In this document: positions 34,725-45,900 of the stretch, in pieces
Numbering within the stretch: position 1 is the first letter of the stretch
How the letters are laid out: each line of letters opens with the position of its first letter
Origin: Centrapalus pauciflorus
Taxonomy: Eukaryota > Streptophyta > Magnoliopsida > Asterales > Asteraceae
Reading direction: 5' to 3'
DNA: 64,000 nt
Assembly: GCA_020465985.1 (NCBI GenBank)
Contig: JAANYP010000290.1
Coordinates: 1-64,000 of the forward strand
Position numbers and translations under genes: made by a program
Notes under the pieces: generated by a model
The model's input: only the letters and a program-made list of their open reading frames with translations
What the model was told of the DNA's origin: nothing
The model's database searches: none

Positions 34725-36265
34725 TGTTATGACGTATTTTGTACATTATTTTCCGTCATATTTTGCCTCGGATTTGGGTAATTTTTGCCTCGAATTGTTT
34801 AAACACAGGAACTTATTTGATTACTTTTGTATTTTGCAGTTCAAAGATTGCCAGATTGCCAAAAGAACGAATATCGGAGCAAAAGCGTCAAATTTACGGT
34901 CTGAGCGTGACTTCCTTGGATTTGTGTTGACTTTGACTCTTGTGCCCGGAACGCGATCGTGACCACAAGATCGCGATCGCGCCCACGTTCATTATCGCGA
35001 CCGCAATGGCAAAGCGCGGCCGCGATCTCGAGAAAGTATAAAAGTATCGGCAGTCGTTTCATTTTTTTAAGCTTAATTTAGACGAACTTTTTATACATAG
35101 TTCGGGTGCGATTAGTAGGTGTTCGATAGATTTCGGTTTTTAGCTTAGATTTGGTTAGTTTAGTCAAGCATGATATTGGAGTGGATTCAAGTATTCGGTT
35201 GCGCGTTTATGTCGTTTTTCATCTCGATTTTTGGTACACTATTTCCTTTTTAACTTTCTGTAATGGTGATGTTTAGCTTAGATTTCGTTTATTTTACTGT
35301 TATTATCATAATTAGTGAGTAGTTTAGTTAAACACTTGCTTGGTTACATTTTTACATGGATTAGTGGAGTATTTGATAGTTTTGGTTGAAAAGTGTTTGA
35401 TTCATTGATGTATTTTTTATTCATACAACTAATATTGGTAAAATCAGTGTTATAGTTGATTTTATAGCATTATTGTGATGATGATTGTTGCTTATAAATC
35501 TTGATTTATATAACTTAATCAATTTTAAGTGATTTATTAATTGGTTGTGATTTCTAGCATTATTGTGATTATGAGATAGTGACTAGTTAATAAATTATGA
35601 AATCATTGTATGCAAATTAGTCATTAGCAATATTGTGATTATAGCATTAGTTTAATCTTTGATTTCCTTAGACTTGATTATTTTTACGTGGCTAAATTGA
35701 ATATTTAGAGATATTTCCGAACGCTTGACGTGTAGATAGATTTAATCTCTGAAAGCTAGATTTAGTTTACTTAATTAATCGTAAAAGACATTTTCTATTG
35801 ATTAAAAGAAATTGGGGAATATCGGAGAACTCCATACTTGATTTTCTAAAATTAATAAAACGTGTCCATGAATCGGTTTTACATCAAAGTTTCAAACTCT
35901 TGAGCTTAAAAGATTAAAACTGTTAGATTTAATTCTAACTTACTTTTCTTTGACCAAAAACATCCTAAGTGTTTATTCACTTTTTTACTCAATTAATCCT
36001 AAAAGGTGTATTCAAGTGAGTGTTGCTTTTTATATACCTGATATTTTCCTGTTTTAGTTCTATAGCTTATAATAATCGGCTAGATAGTTTAAATATTTAG
36101 AGTTAGAATCATCCTCGTCCTTTTTCAATGACTAGATATTAGTGACAATCCTAGTATCGGTGTCTCGATTCCTATTGTCGTTCCCTGTGATCGATAAATC
36201 CCGAGGTCAGCTTGACTATTTACGACTAGTACACTGCCAGTAGTAGTATTTGGTATAATTTAGGT
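34725..36265 (+). repeat. Gypsy (Athila/Tat-like) LTR fragment, family Z, plus orientation
   Basis: The layout mirrors the LTR at 40794 without close identity. It starts TGTTATGACG, has a CpG-palindrome cluster (34950-35030: GATCGCGATCGCG, GCGGCCGCGATC), a TATA box TATAAAAG at 35037-35044, a long AT-rich leader, and a tail with TTCCCTGTGATCGATAAATC and GTACACTGCCAGTAG (near 36225) matching TTCCCTGAGTTCGATAAATC and GTACACTGCCAGTTG of the other LTR. The final part and the primer-binding site are missing. Confidence 0.65.
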
Positions 36266-36544
36266 TTTCTTCCTTCTTTTGAATGATTCCATTTTGCTCA
36301 GAGGATTCCCTGAATATTTTTCCATCATCTTCATCCCTCAATATAGTTATTGATAGAAGAATCTTTAATTTCAAACAATTTGATAGCTTGACGAACTATA
36401 ATCTGTTTATCCCCCTAATACGGGCGCTTGATGAGAAACAAATATCAGATTCACTATATTTTCAAATATTGTTCTCACGAGATTGTCCCTCTATATCCTA
36501 TTTTCAATTTCCATGTATTTTAGAATTCCATGTTGATGTGGTTA

Positions 36545-36942
36545 ATTTATATTGGTTCACACGGGTTTAAGATGTGAACATGCTCCGAAAAAAGATTTTT
36601 TTTTAAATTTTTTTCATATTCATTTAGATACAAGTAATATAAACATATTTGTAAAATAATTACACGCATTCACACTTCATATCTTCTTAAAAGTTATGTG
36701 AACGTGGAAAAATTCATGTGAACATGCTTAGCTGTGAACATACGTTCACAACAGTGCAGTTCATGTGAACTTGCACGTTTCACATAGTTATAGTGTGTGT
36801 TTATGTGTGATTTTTTGCAAGTAGTCTTATATTATTAATTTAAACATGATTATGAAAAAAAAATTTTAAAAAAAAATTTTAAGCGAGGTACCTCCGGTAC
36901 TCCGCAAAACTAGTGGTACTCATTTGAACCCAAATCTCTCTC

Positions 36943-36945
<3 letters not shown>
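36545..36945 (-). repeat. Dispersed repeat family, copy 2 (inverted relative to copy 1)
   Basis: The reverse complement of this stretch matches 15003-15430 block by block, including the TTTGGGTTCAAATGAGTACC end. It too adjoins a TA microsatellite, here on its right. Confidence 0.65.
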
Positions 36946-37028
<83 letters not shown>

Positions 37029-37036
37029 CACACATT
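36937..37036. repeat. (TA)n(CA)n(TA)n(CA)n compound microsatellite
   Basis: Two alternations of TA and CA tracts. Minus-strand frames across it encode only Tyr-Ile and Cys-Val repeats. Confidence 0.95.
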
Positions 37037-37084
37037 GTGAACATTGTGAACAAATAAAAAAACATATAAGCATTCATATATATA

Positions 37085-37260
37085 ACTAAGTGTTTGTAAC
37101 AAGATTCAAACGATTCAGACACAAGATTCGTAACATTCAAAAGGTTTATAGTAGTATTTGTAACAAGATTCACAGGATTCATCAAAATTTATAGCATCCG
37201 ACAAATTCATAGGATTCGACAAAATTTATAGGTTCTAACAAGATTCATTGGTTAATAGAA
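37085..37260. repeat. Degenerate short tandem repeat on AACAAGATTCA
   Basis: Five or more imperfect copies of ACAAGATTC, GGATTC and AAATTTATAGG words at a spacing of 25-35 bases, directly left of the LTR at 37276. Confidence 0.5.
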
Positions 37261-37275
37261 TGGTTTAGTGGATAT

Positions 37276-38110
37276 TGACAACCGCTCGTCGTAAAGCGTT
37301 CAAAAATAATTTATAAAAATACCAAACACCTTAACTTATAGCTAGGGTAAGGGGGATCGTCTCCTCAGGGAGCATGTGGTTATCAATATTATTCTACGAT
37401 AGTTATTAACTAATAATAAAAACTAATTGATGGAAGAAAGTGGTTGAGCGAAACTTTGGAAAAATAATTATAGTTTTATTAAGAAAACTTAAAGATTGAA
37501 GTAAGAATGCCAACGACATCGGGTTTAAGGTTTGGGTGGAATTATGGATAATCGACCTAGGGTTGCTAATAACTTAATTATTTATTATTTCGTTTAATTA
37601 TCTTTGTAACCTAACTACATAGACATAGTTACGACAATCACATCTATCGCAATCCGTATTTTGGGCACGAATCGTGTCATGTTCACAGTCCGTCTTAACT
37701 CTTAATCTAATGAGCTCGGCACGGCATGTAACACGGCTACGACGCGTCTTACGATAAAGATATAAATAGAAGCGAACGGAACAATATCTTTAAATAATAA
37801 TCACACAGAAAACTAAATTATAAAATATCGTTGGTTACAATAATGCATCACGAAAAACATAAATACTTAGCTAACAAACAAACCCTTGAACGATAATAGT
37901 GTGATCATCAACCAATGCGTACGAAATATTGAACTTGTCAGGAACATGTTTCGTTGTTGTCGGATTGATGGGGGAAAGATGGAGCGTAGAAGGAACAAAA
38001 CCCCCAACCCTTCGTTGCTGCTTTCGCGCAGACTACATCGCGATTAATGAATCTGGACCTTTCTTCCTCTTTTTCTCCTCAAAATATGTATCTATTTTCG
38101 TATGGTAGCT

Positions 38111-38187
<77 letters not shown>

Positions 38188-38590
38188 CAACCTTAAAACC
38201 CTAAAAAAACGCTGATTATTATTTTAATGGGTTGGGCGCAGGCACCCTGCGCTTGGGTCAGCGATCGCGTATTTTGGTAGAATAAATTATTCTGTTGAGC
38301 TCTCGGTTGGGGAGCAGGTCTGCGCCCCAGTCTGCGCTTGACTTTCTATAAATGTTCTCCGATTGTGCTCAAATCTGCCAGACTTTTAGTTGAGAGGATT
38401 ACCTACATGCGTAATGAGTTTTATCAATAGTAGAACATTCCAAGGCACAATTTACTCATTTTAACTCCTTTTAAGCTTTAATCCTTCAATTGATAAATAA
38501 AAATTAAATGTAACATTATACCAAGATTTAATACATAAAATTATATCATTTAAACACATTAAAGTCGGTATAAAATGAGCCGATCAAACA
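37276..38590 (-). repeat. Athila-like LTR, family X copy 1
   Basis: Read on the plus strand it starts TGACAACCGCTCGTCG and ends GCCGATCAAACA, sharing most of its length with 60950-62199 and 62205-63582. It includes a CTCAGGGAGCATGTGG block, GGGCACGAATCGTGTCATG, a GC-rich cluster (38235-38345) and a minus-strand TATA region. A (AT)35 tract at 38115-38184 occupies the place where the other copies have four or five AT units. Neither polypurine tract nor primer-binding site adjoins it, so it is a solo or detached LTR; no 5-bp duplication was found. Confidence 0.7.
38115..38184. repeat. (AT)35 microsatellite inside the LTR
   Basis: Seventy uninterrupted alternating bases at the position of the LTR's own TATATATA promoter-like word. 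Confidence 0.95.
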
Positions 38591-38598
38591 TCAAATTT

Positions 38599-39693
38599 TG
38601 ATGCGAGTGTCGTTACCCCATCAAAAATAACCACTAAATACCTAAAAAAAGGTAGGGTAAGTTGGGATCGTATCCACAGAGAGCGAGAGGTTAAATGCAC
38701 GTATTCGAGCGACTAACGTAGTAATTTAAATAGTTTGGAAAGAGTGATTGATTGAAAAAGATGGTTAATTGCTTTATAAAGTTAGCTACTTGAGTGATTT
38801 GTAAAAAAAAAAACTTAACGACGTTGTTTGATTAAATATAATATGAAGATAACCATTCCCGGATTCCACACTTAGCTTTGTATTTAATCTATAAAACGAT
38901 GTGAAGATTACATAGACATAACCTTTTTATAATTATTATTAGAATTGTTACGTGATCTTGGGCATAGCGCGTGACACGTTGATTACTCGTCTTAATTAAA
39001 TAAATAACTCGGCACGAATAATAAAATATCAACGAACTATCTTGCGAAGCGCAACCAAACAAATAACAATCATTCGTTCACAATCGAAACATAAATAATA
39101 AAACCATGCAAACATAAGAAATCGTTCGTATAAATTAAACACTTAGCGTTGTGCTTCCTCCGAGAATGATTATTGTGAGATTAGCCGGACATCTTTCGTG
39201 TAATACTCCAGAGTTGTGTATCCATCTTCATGGCAATGTCGTAGCTTGACTCGTGTGCTCTTCGTACTCGTATTCGCTTAAACGGGATCTCTTTCTAAGC
39301 TTTCCTCTCCAAAAAACGATACATTTTTCTCATCTCTGCTTTTGTATTTATAGGAAAGTGCTGGAAACCCTAAAAACGGCTGAAAAATTAATTTAATGGG
39401 TTGGGCGCAGCCGTAGGCGCAGGCTTGCGCACCCCCCCCCCCCCTGCGCCTGACTGTAAAATCCGTATTTTGGCGAATTAATTCTTTCTGTTGAGCACTC
39501 GTTCTGGGCGCAGGGCTGCGCCTGGCTCTGAAAATTTGTTTTTTGATTTCTTTCCTTTTTTCGCCAATTTAGACTGGATTTTATTTACCTGCACAAGCAC
39601 AAAATATATTCAATAGTAGCACATTCTACGACATTTTCTTACTTAAAACAACTCTTTTACACTTAATAAACATGGTAATTTATAACCCGATCA
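38599..39693 (-). repeat. Athila-like LTR, family Y (3' LTR of the minus-strand host element)
   Basis: Plus-strand ends TGATGCGAG (38599) and AACCCGATCA (39693). On its right, read on the minus strand, lies a polypurine-type TTAAGTTGGGGAAG (39694-39710), so this is a 3' LTR. It shares the layout of family X with lower identity: GTTGGGATCGTATCCACAGA, a GGCACGAAT block, and a GC cluster at 39405-39530 with a run of 13 C (39432-39444). Confidence 0.68.
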
Positions 39694-40628
39694 AACTTCC
39701 CCAACTTAACCCTTGATCGTCCCGAGCAAGCAACGAAAATCAGACTTTTAAATATCGGGTTTATCAAGCGCGAAAGAACAATCAACTTATTTAACAAACA
39801 CTAGCCTTCATAAGCACGATTAAATTCAAAGACACGAGCTAGATTATTTTCAGATATACTGTGATGTTTATAGGATAATGGTTTCAAAAATTCCTCACCC
39901 TATCATCCTTTTAGCTCAAAGTTACAGAATTGAATTCATGTGGGTCACTGGACCATCTTTTTTCCTCGATGCATGATTATAACTACTGATTTTTCATTAC
40001 TTTTCATTTTAGTCTTGTTCATGCAATATCCATGCTTTTCATTCAAGTTCACATGGCTTTCTAGATGATTCGTGTAACAGGATTTGGGTCATCCACTCCT
40101 AGACCAGTTGGCCTTAGGGGACTAGGCATGATGGTACCCTTCAGACTTAATTTCCTGAATCAGCTAGGCCACACTTGAATTGAGGCTTATATTCGTGTTC
40201 AATTCCTCCCCCTTATTGCATGAATTAATAACGGCTATTGAAACTTTTGTCATTCATCACTCGCTACAACACAAAATATCTTACTTTAAATCAGTTCACT
40301 TCTTTGATTTTTAAGTGTTTATGACTCTTTGTGTTGCATCTATACTCATTTAATTACATCTTTTCACTTGAAACTGACTTAACTAACATCATCATTTTTA
40401 AGTTGCAAGCTCAACAATAAGGAATTATAGGGGAAAATAGATTGAATTATTCTAACGGATTACTTCTCACACAATCTTACTTAAAAAGAAACACACTTAT
40501 TTAATAATAGAAATGCATGCGAAAACAATGAATCATCCTACTAAAGAAAGGGAACGGGAGAACCTGGCTACTGTGGTGGTGGTGGTGGTCCAAATATGTC
40601 GGAATTCACCGAAAGGATTCCGGTCTTC
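39694..40628 (-). mobile_element. 3' untranslated region and polypurine tract of the minus-strand Athila-like element
   Basis: The stretch begins with the polypurine tract, then CTTGATCGTCCCGAGCAAG, which recurs at 63597-63615 beside the LTR at 62205. Sequence on to about 40560 is non-coding; it lies between the LTR and the stop codon (40629) of the interrupted ORF1-like gene. Confidence 0.65.
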
Positions 40629-40788
40629 TTACATAAGTGGTGCCGGCGGGTATGTGTTTGCGGGATGAACCACATTGTCCCCTTGTGTCGTGGTTGGGAT
40701 CCGACCATAAGCTAAGAAGTATTGAGGCGTTCGCTCCTCAATGTTCAGTCTCTCAAAGTTCTGCCAATGGTAGTTCTCGTATTGTTGG
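40629..40788 (-). pseudogene. C-terminal part of ORF1-like gene, separated by the nested element
   Basis: The minus-strand frame, open from the insertion boundary to TAA at 40629-40631, adds about 53 codons to the gene at 56088-57355. Counting the TGTGG duplication once, the two parts total 1,428 bases (476 codons) and remain in frame. The segment is rich in Pro, Thr and aromatic residues. It ends next to the 3' untranslated region of the old minus-strand element. Confidence 0.7.
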
Positions 40789-40793
40789 TGTGG

Positions 40794-42784
40794 TGATATG
40801 TGCAAAATTATACATGTTTTTTATATCATTTTATCTCCAATTTATGTGGTTTTCAGACCGAAACGCGTGAAAAAGATACTGATTTCATTAATATGTGTAT
40901 TCCACAGGTCAGAAGCCATTGAATCAGCATGGGAACGGAAATCAAGGCTGAAATGACGAGATTTTATGATCCAGCCATCTCCCGTGATCGAAAGCAAAGA
41001 TTTGGCGAAAAGTGACTCTACACGCCCGCGTAAGACTCTCCACGCACCTGTGTGGCCAAGTCCAGTTGAGCATCCACGCACCCGCGTAGAACATCCCACG
41101 CGCCCGCGTGCCCAATTTCAGTCAAAGCAAGCCACGCACCCGCATAGCTTACCCACGCAGGGGCGTAGGCTAGGTTAAGTCCACGCACCCGCGTGACTTG
41201 CCCCTACGCGCCCGCGTGCCGGGCCCAGCCCACCAAATTTGTTTTTAAAACCTAAGATGCGGCAGTTTCAATTCAGAGTCGATTGGAGGCGATTTTCAGA
41301 CATATGTTGGCGAATTTCTTCTCGATTTTCAGTAGTGATACATAGTTAATCATAGTTGTAGCCTAAAGTTTAATTCTTCTTCGATTTTACAAGCATTCGG
41401 GGCGATTCCAGCATTAATTCGTGCGTTTCAGACACGATTTTGGCGAATTTCAGAGCTTTCTTTCATCTTTCACGAATTTTTATCATAGTTTAGCTAAAGT
41501 TTTCGAATTTCTTGGATTAGAAGCATTCGGTTCAAGTTTTGGATTCAATTTCTTTATTGTAGCGGCACGATTTGGTACATTCGTTCCTTTAACTTTCTGA
41601 ATTTATAATGATTTTTATTAATTTGAGTTTAATTTTGAGATTTAGCATGATTAGTGAGTAGTTTTCTTGTTCACCCGCTTGGGATGATGGATTCTATGTA
41701 TGAATTGGTAAATTATTGGATTGATTGATGGATTTTGGTTTATATTTGTTGGATTCTTGATTATTTCATATTTTCTTGTTAAAAATCAGATTTTTATTAA
41801 TCTTTTAGCATTGTTTTGCGATAATAAAGTGTTAATTAAATCTGCGTTTTTAAAAGAAAGAGGCTTTAAATGAAAAATTAATAGTCAACTATCTCTTCTA
41901 GGCATTGTGTTGCGATAATGATTTGATAGTTGATTGTTAATCTAGAATTTTATGTGTCTGTTGGTTCTTATACATTGTGTTGCGATAATAGGATTGGCAA
42001 ATCATAAAGTTTGATTTTTAAAGTGACAAAGTCAATTTGTTGGATTTCGGTGTTAATTGATTAACTTTATGCATTGTGTTGCGATTATAAGATTAATTGG
42101 TTAATATTGGAGTTTGACGAGTTGCTTTGTTTCCATCACGTGGTTATCAAGATTAAATATTTTAACTTGAAATAATTGAATAATCGGTAAATTAAACCAA
42201 AATCCGGGCTTAATTGAATTTAAAATTGGTTATCAACTGATTTGTCTTTAGTCAATCAATTCAATCCATCGCCAATTAATTATAGTTTTCTAATTCTAAG
42301 TGGGTGACGCTTTCGTAATATAAGAGTTTGGTAAAATTTATCATCGTTCTTTACTTGCTTAAGTTAGTTTGATTTGATTTTGCTTTAATTAGTTTGATTC
42401 GTATAATTTAGTTGTCGTTACTTGCTTGCTTTAGTTGTTTAGTTTAATTCTTGTTTGCTAGAATTAGTTTTTATTTTAATCTGAAAAATCCAAAAATATT
42501 AGTTTACTTTTTATACTTGTGTTACTTAGTTTGCTATAGTTATTCTGTTAGTTAATTTTAATTATTGTCTTTAGTTGATAACTTCCTCAAAACGTCAAAA
42601 ATAGCTAAATATTGGTTTAGGTTGTAGTATTTGAGTCTCCAATCTTTATTCCGTTCCCTGAGTTCGATAAATCCTGGGTGATTCTTAAAGCTACATTGCA
42701 CACGATTGGTACACTGCCAGTTGTGTAATTTATACTTTGGGTTCATTTAGATATTAAAACCTGAGGTGTGTTTTGCACGCGTCA
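40794..42784 (+). repeat. 5' LTR of the Athila/Tat-type element
   Basis: Begins TGATATGTGC and ends CACGCGTCA. A GC-rich patch at 41010-41230 holds about eight copies of a CCACGCACCCGCGTG-like dyad, followed by TTTTTAAAACC, a TATA-like word. The later part is AT-rich leader with repeated GCATTGTGTTGCGATAAT. Frames of 70-85 codons inside it recur identically placed in the 3' LTR and are not genes. Confidence 0.95.
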
Positions 42785-42790
42785 AGTTTT

Positions 42791-42808
42791 TGGCGCCGTT
42801 GCCGGGGA
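42791..42808 (+). promoter_or_regulatory. Primer-binding site
   Basis: TGGCGCCGTTGCCGGGGA begins six bases after the LTR end. This sequence is the usual primer site of Athila/Tat elements and is complementary to a tRNA 3' end (tRNA-Asp in the literature I recall). Confidence 0.9.
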
Positions 42809-42931
42809 ACGGTGTGAGCTTTAAGAAACAACCAACACCGGTAGTTTAGTTGATCCTTTTTAGGGGCAATCCCCCTGAAAAGTTAAATTTTCTGTCTGTT
42901 TTCTGTTTTTTCTTTAAAGGGTGTTCGGTGT

Positions 42932-45900
42932 ATGAGTCGTCGTAATCCCAATATCGTCAGCCCATACTCCGAACCTGAGCGAGCATTCCGTAACCGTCGT
43001 CGTGAACAATCGCACCCTTTAGTTGAGGGACTGTCAAGTTTATCGGATTCTACTGACCATATTGTTTCTCATCCGGTGGAGGAAGATCACGTAGACATCT
43101 TTGTTCAGTTACCTCCGATTTCTAGTCCTTCACCTTCTTCACCTTCTTCGCCTTCATCATCTTCTGATTCTTCATCTTCTTCTGACTCTTCATCATTCAC
43201 TATGGGAGACCGAAGGACAATGCTTGAGCTTATCCAACCGGTCACCGATGACTCGGAAGGTGCAATAGTTATTCCTGGATTCGATGCCGTTAATTTTGAG
43301 CTAAAGTCGAGCCTGATCGCTTTAGTTCAGAATAACGCACAATTCTGCGGTCTATCTTCTGAGGATACGTACTCCCACCTGAAGAAATTCAGAAAAGCAT
43401 GCGGTGGGTATAAGGCAAATCAAGTTCCAAGGGAAGTAATTCGACTAATGCTCTTTCCTTACTCCCTCTCCGGACGTGCCATGATGTGGTATGAGTCCCT
43501 TCCCTCGAACTCGATTCGTACTTGGGACGAAATGGAAACCAAATTTCTACTTAAATTCTGCCCTCCGTCTCGGACCACTAAGCTTATGAGTGACATTCTC
43601 TCATTTAAGCAGAAACCTGACGAGTCTCTATATGATGCATGGGAGAGGTATAAAGAGTCCATCATGAAATGCCCTAATCATAACATGACACTTAATCATC
43701 GTGTCAAGGTTTTCTATGAGAATGTTCACCCCATGTATCACTCACTGATCGACTCAGCCTGTAACGGGTCGGTGTATAAGAGGACTCCTGAAGAGGCTTT
43801 TGACATAATCGATGATCTGGTCTTAAGTCAAACTCAGACGCCGAGTGAATACTTTGGTTGGGGTGCGAATGATTCAAAGCAAGCTGAAGCCATTGCTAAT
43901 CTCACTGCTCAGATAGCCATTCTAACTAAGCAGTCAAATGACCAATCACAAGCTTCATCATCATACCCTGTGCACGCCATACAGCAAGGGTGTGAACATT
44001 GTGGTGGAGCTCATTTTGGCTATGAGTGTCAGGCTGCATATGCTACTGAGTACCAACAGGAGGAAGTTTACCTTTCTTCTGGAGATTATGAGTACACGCC
44101 CGAAGGTTTTCCAAGACCCAACAATAATCTGAATTACGCCTCTCAGAACACCTTTAGACCTCAGGGGTTTTCTAACCCCCCTCGTCCTCGACCTCCAGGG
44201 TTCTCTCACCCTCGCCCACAGTTTAACCCTCACGCGGGTTACAATCAGGGTAATTCAGGAGGTTACAATCAGGGCAATTCAGGAGGTTACAATCAAGGTA
44301 ATTCAGGAGGGTATAATCAGGGGTATAACCAAGGCTTTCAGCAGGGGCAAGGTCAGAGGTTCCAACCTCGTGGCCAAGGATTTGTACCAAACCAAAATGT
44401 TCAAATTCTTCAGAATCCTCGCCATCAGCAACAATATCAGGGGCAGAACCAAAACATTCCTACTCAAGAGAAGCCGAGTTTGGAAGAAATGATGGCAAAG
44501 TACATGGCCGAGCAGTCTGTGATCAATCGTAATCAACAATCAGCAATGAGGAATCTTGAGAATCAGCTCGGCCAGATGGCTAAGACCTTGAATGAGAGGC
44601 AGTCGGGCGAGCTTCCTAGTAATACGATTCCAAATCCCTGGGGGGAAGCAAAGATGGTTGTGACAAGAAGTGGAAAGACAACCCAAGGTCCTGAATCGTC
44701 TAAACCTACACCACCTCCTCCATCTTCACCCTCAGCTGAGAAAGGACCGGAGACCACTACGGACGAGGTGCACCCACCAGAATCAGTGAGTCCCGCACAA
44801 GTCCCATCGCCAAAAGTCCCTGCAGCAAATCCCTACCAACCACGTGTCCCATACCCTAATCGCTTGAAGAAAGAGGTGCAAGATAAGCAGTATGGAAAGT
44901 TTCTGGGCCTGTTTAAACAGTTGCATATCAACATTCCATTTGTTGATGCAATTACACAGATGCCTAAGTATGCCAAGTTCCTGAAAGACCTCCTTTCTAA
45001 CCGTCAAAAGCTTGAGGATCTAGCTACAGTTGAGATGAATGCTGAATGTTCAGCTGTCCTCCAGAACAAGCTTCCAGTTAAGCAGGATGATCCTGGTAGT
45101 TTCACGATACCCTGTCATATAGGGCCCCTCCACGTTACTAATGCTCTTGCTGATCTGGGAGCTAGCATAAATCTCATGCCTTCTTCGTTATATGCTCGGT
45201 TAGGGTTAAGGGAACCTAAACCTACACGCATGAGTATTCAGCTAGCCGATAGATCACTTAAGTTCCCACAGGGTATCGCTAAGAATATGCTGGTGAAAGT
45301 CGATAAGTTTGTTTTCCCGGTCGACTTTGTGATCATGGACATGAGCGAGGACTGCACTGTACCGCTCATTCTAGGGAGACCTTTCCTAGCTACGTCCCGC
45401 GCTATCATTGATGTATTTGATAAGAAGCTTACGCTTCGGGTCGGGAATGAGCAAGTTAGTTTTGATGTTGATAAGGCAATGCAAAGGCCTAATGACACAG
45501 CCGAGTCCATCTGTTTTGTTAAGTCTTCACACTTCTCTGATAGAGAGCATTATCCAGAAGATAATGAGAAGTTGTTGAAGTCATTGATGTCGGGACATGA
45601 GACGTCTACATCACCGGATGTAGACGATTGTATTTCTGATGATGATTTATCCTCGTATCCGATTTCTTTAGACTCTGATTTCGTTGTCCACTCTGACGAT
45701 CCCGTTGATCTGTGTGCCATTGATACATCTCCGCCTACTGAGGAGGTTGTACCTATGGATCGTGAGGAGTCAGTCACATCTAAGTTGTCCATTGAAGATC
45801 CGCCGACTCTCGAGCTTAAGGAGCTGCCATCTCATCTTGAGTACGCCTATTTAGAGGGGCAATCTCAGTTGCCTGTTATTATTGCTAAGGATCTTTCTAA

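Noticed and set aside
35037..35044. TATAAAAG as the promoter of a host gene
   Set aside because: It belongs to LTR family Z, and no host coding region follows.
40842..41099. 85-codon minus-strand frame, repeated at 51866-52123
   Set aside because: It is inside the LTR and duplicated only because the LTRs are identical; antisense of the CACGCACCCGCGTG array.
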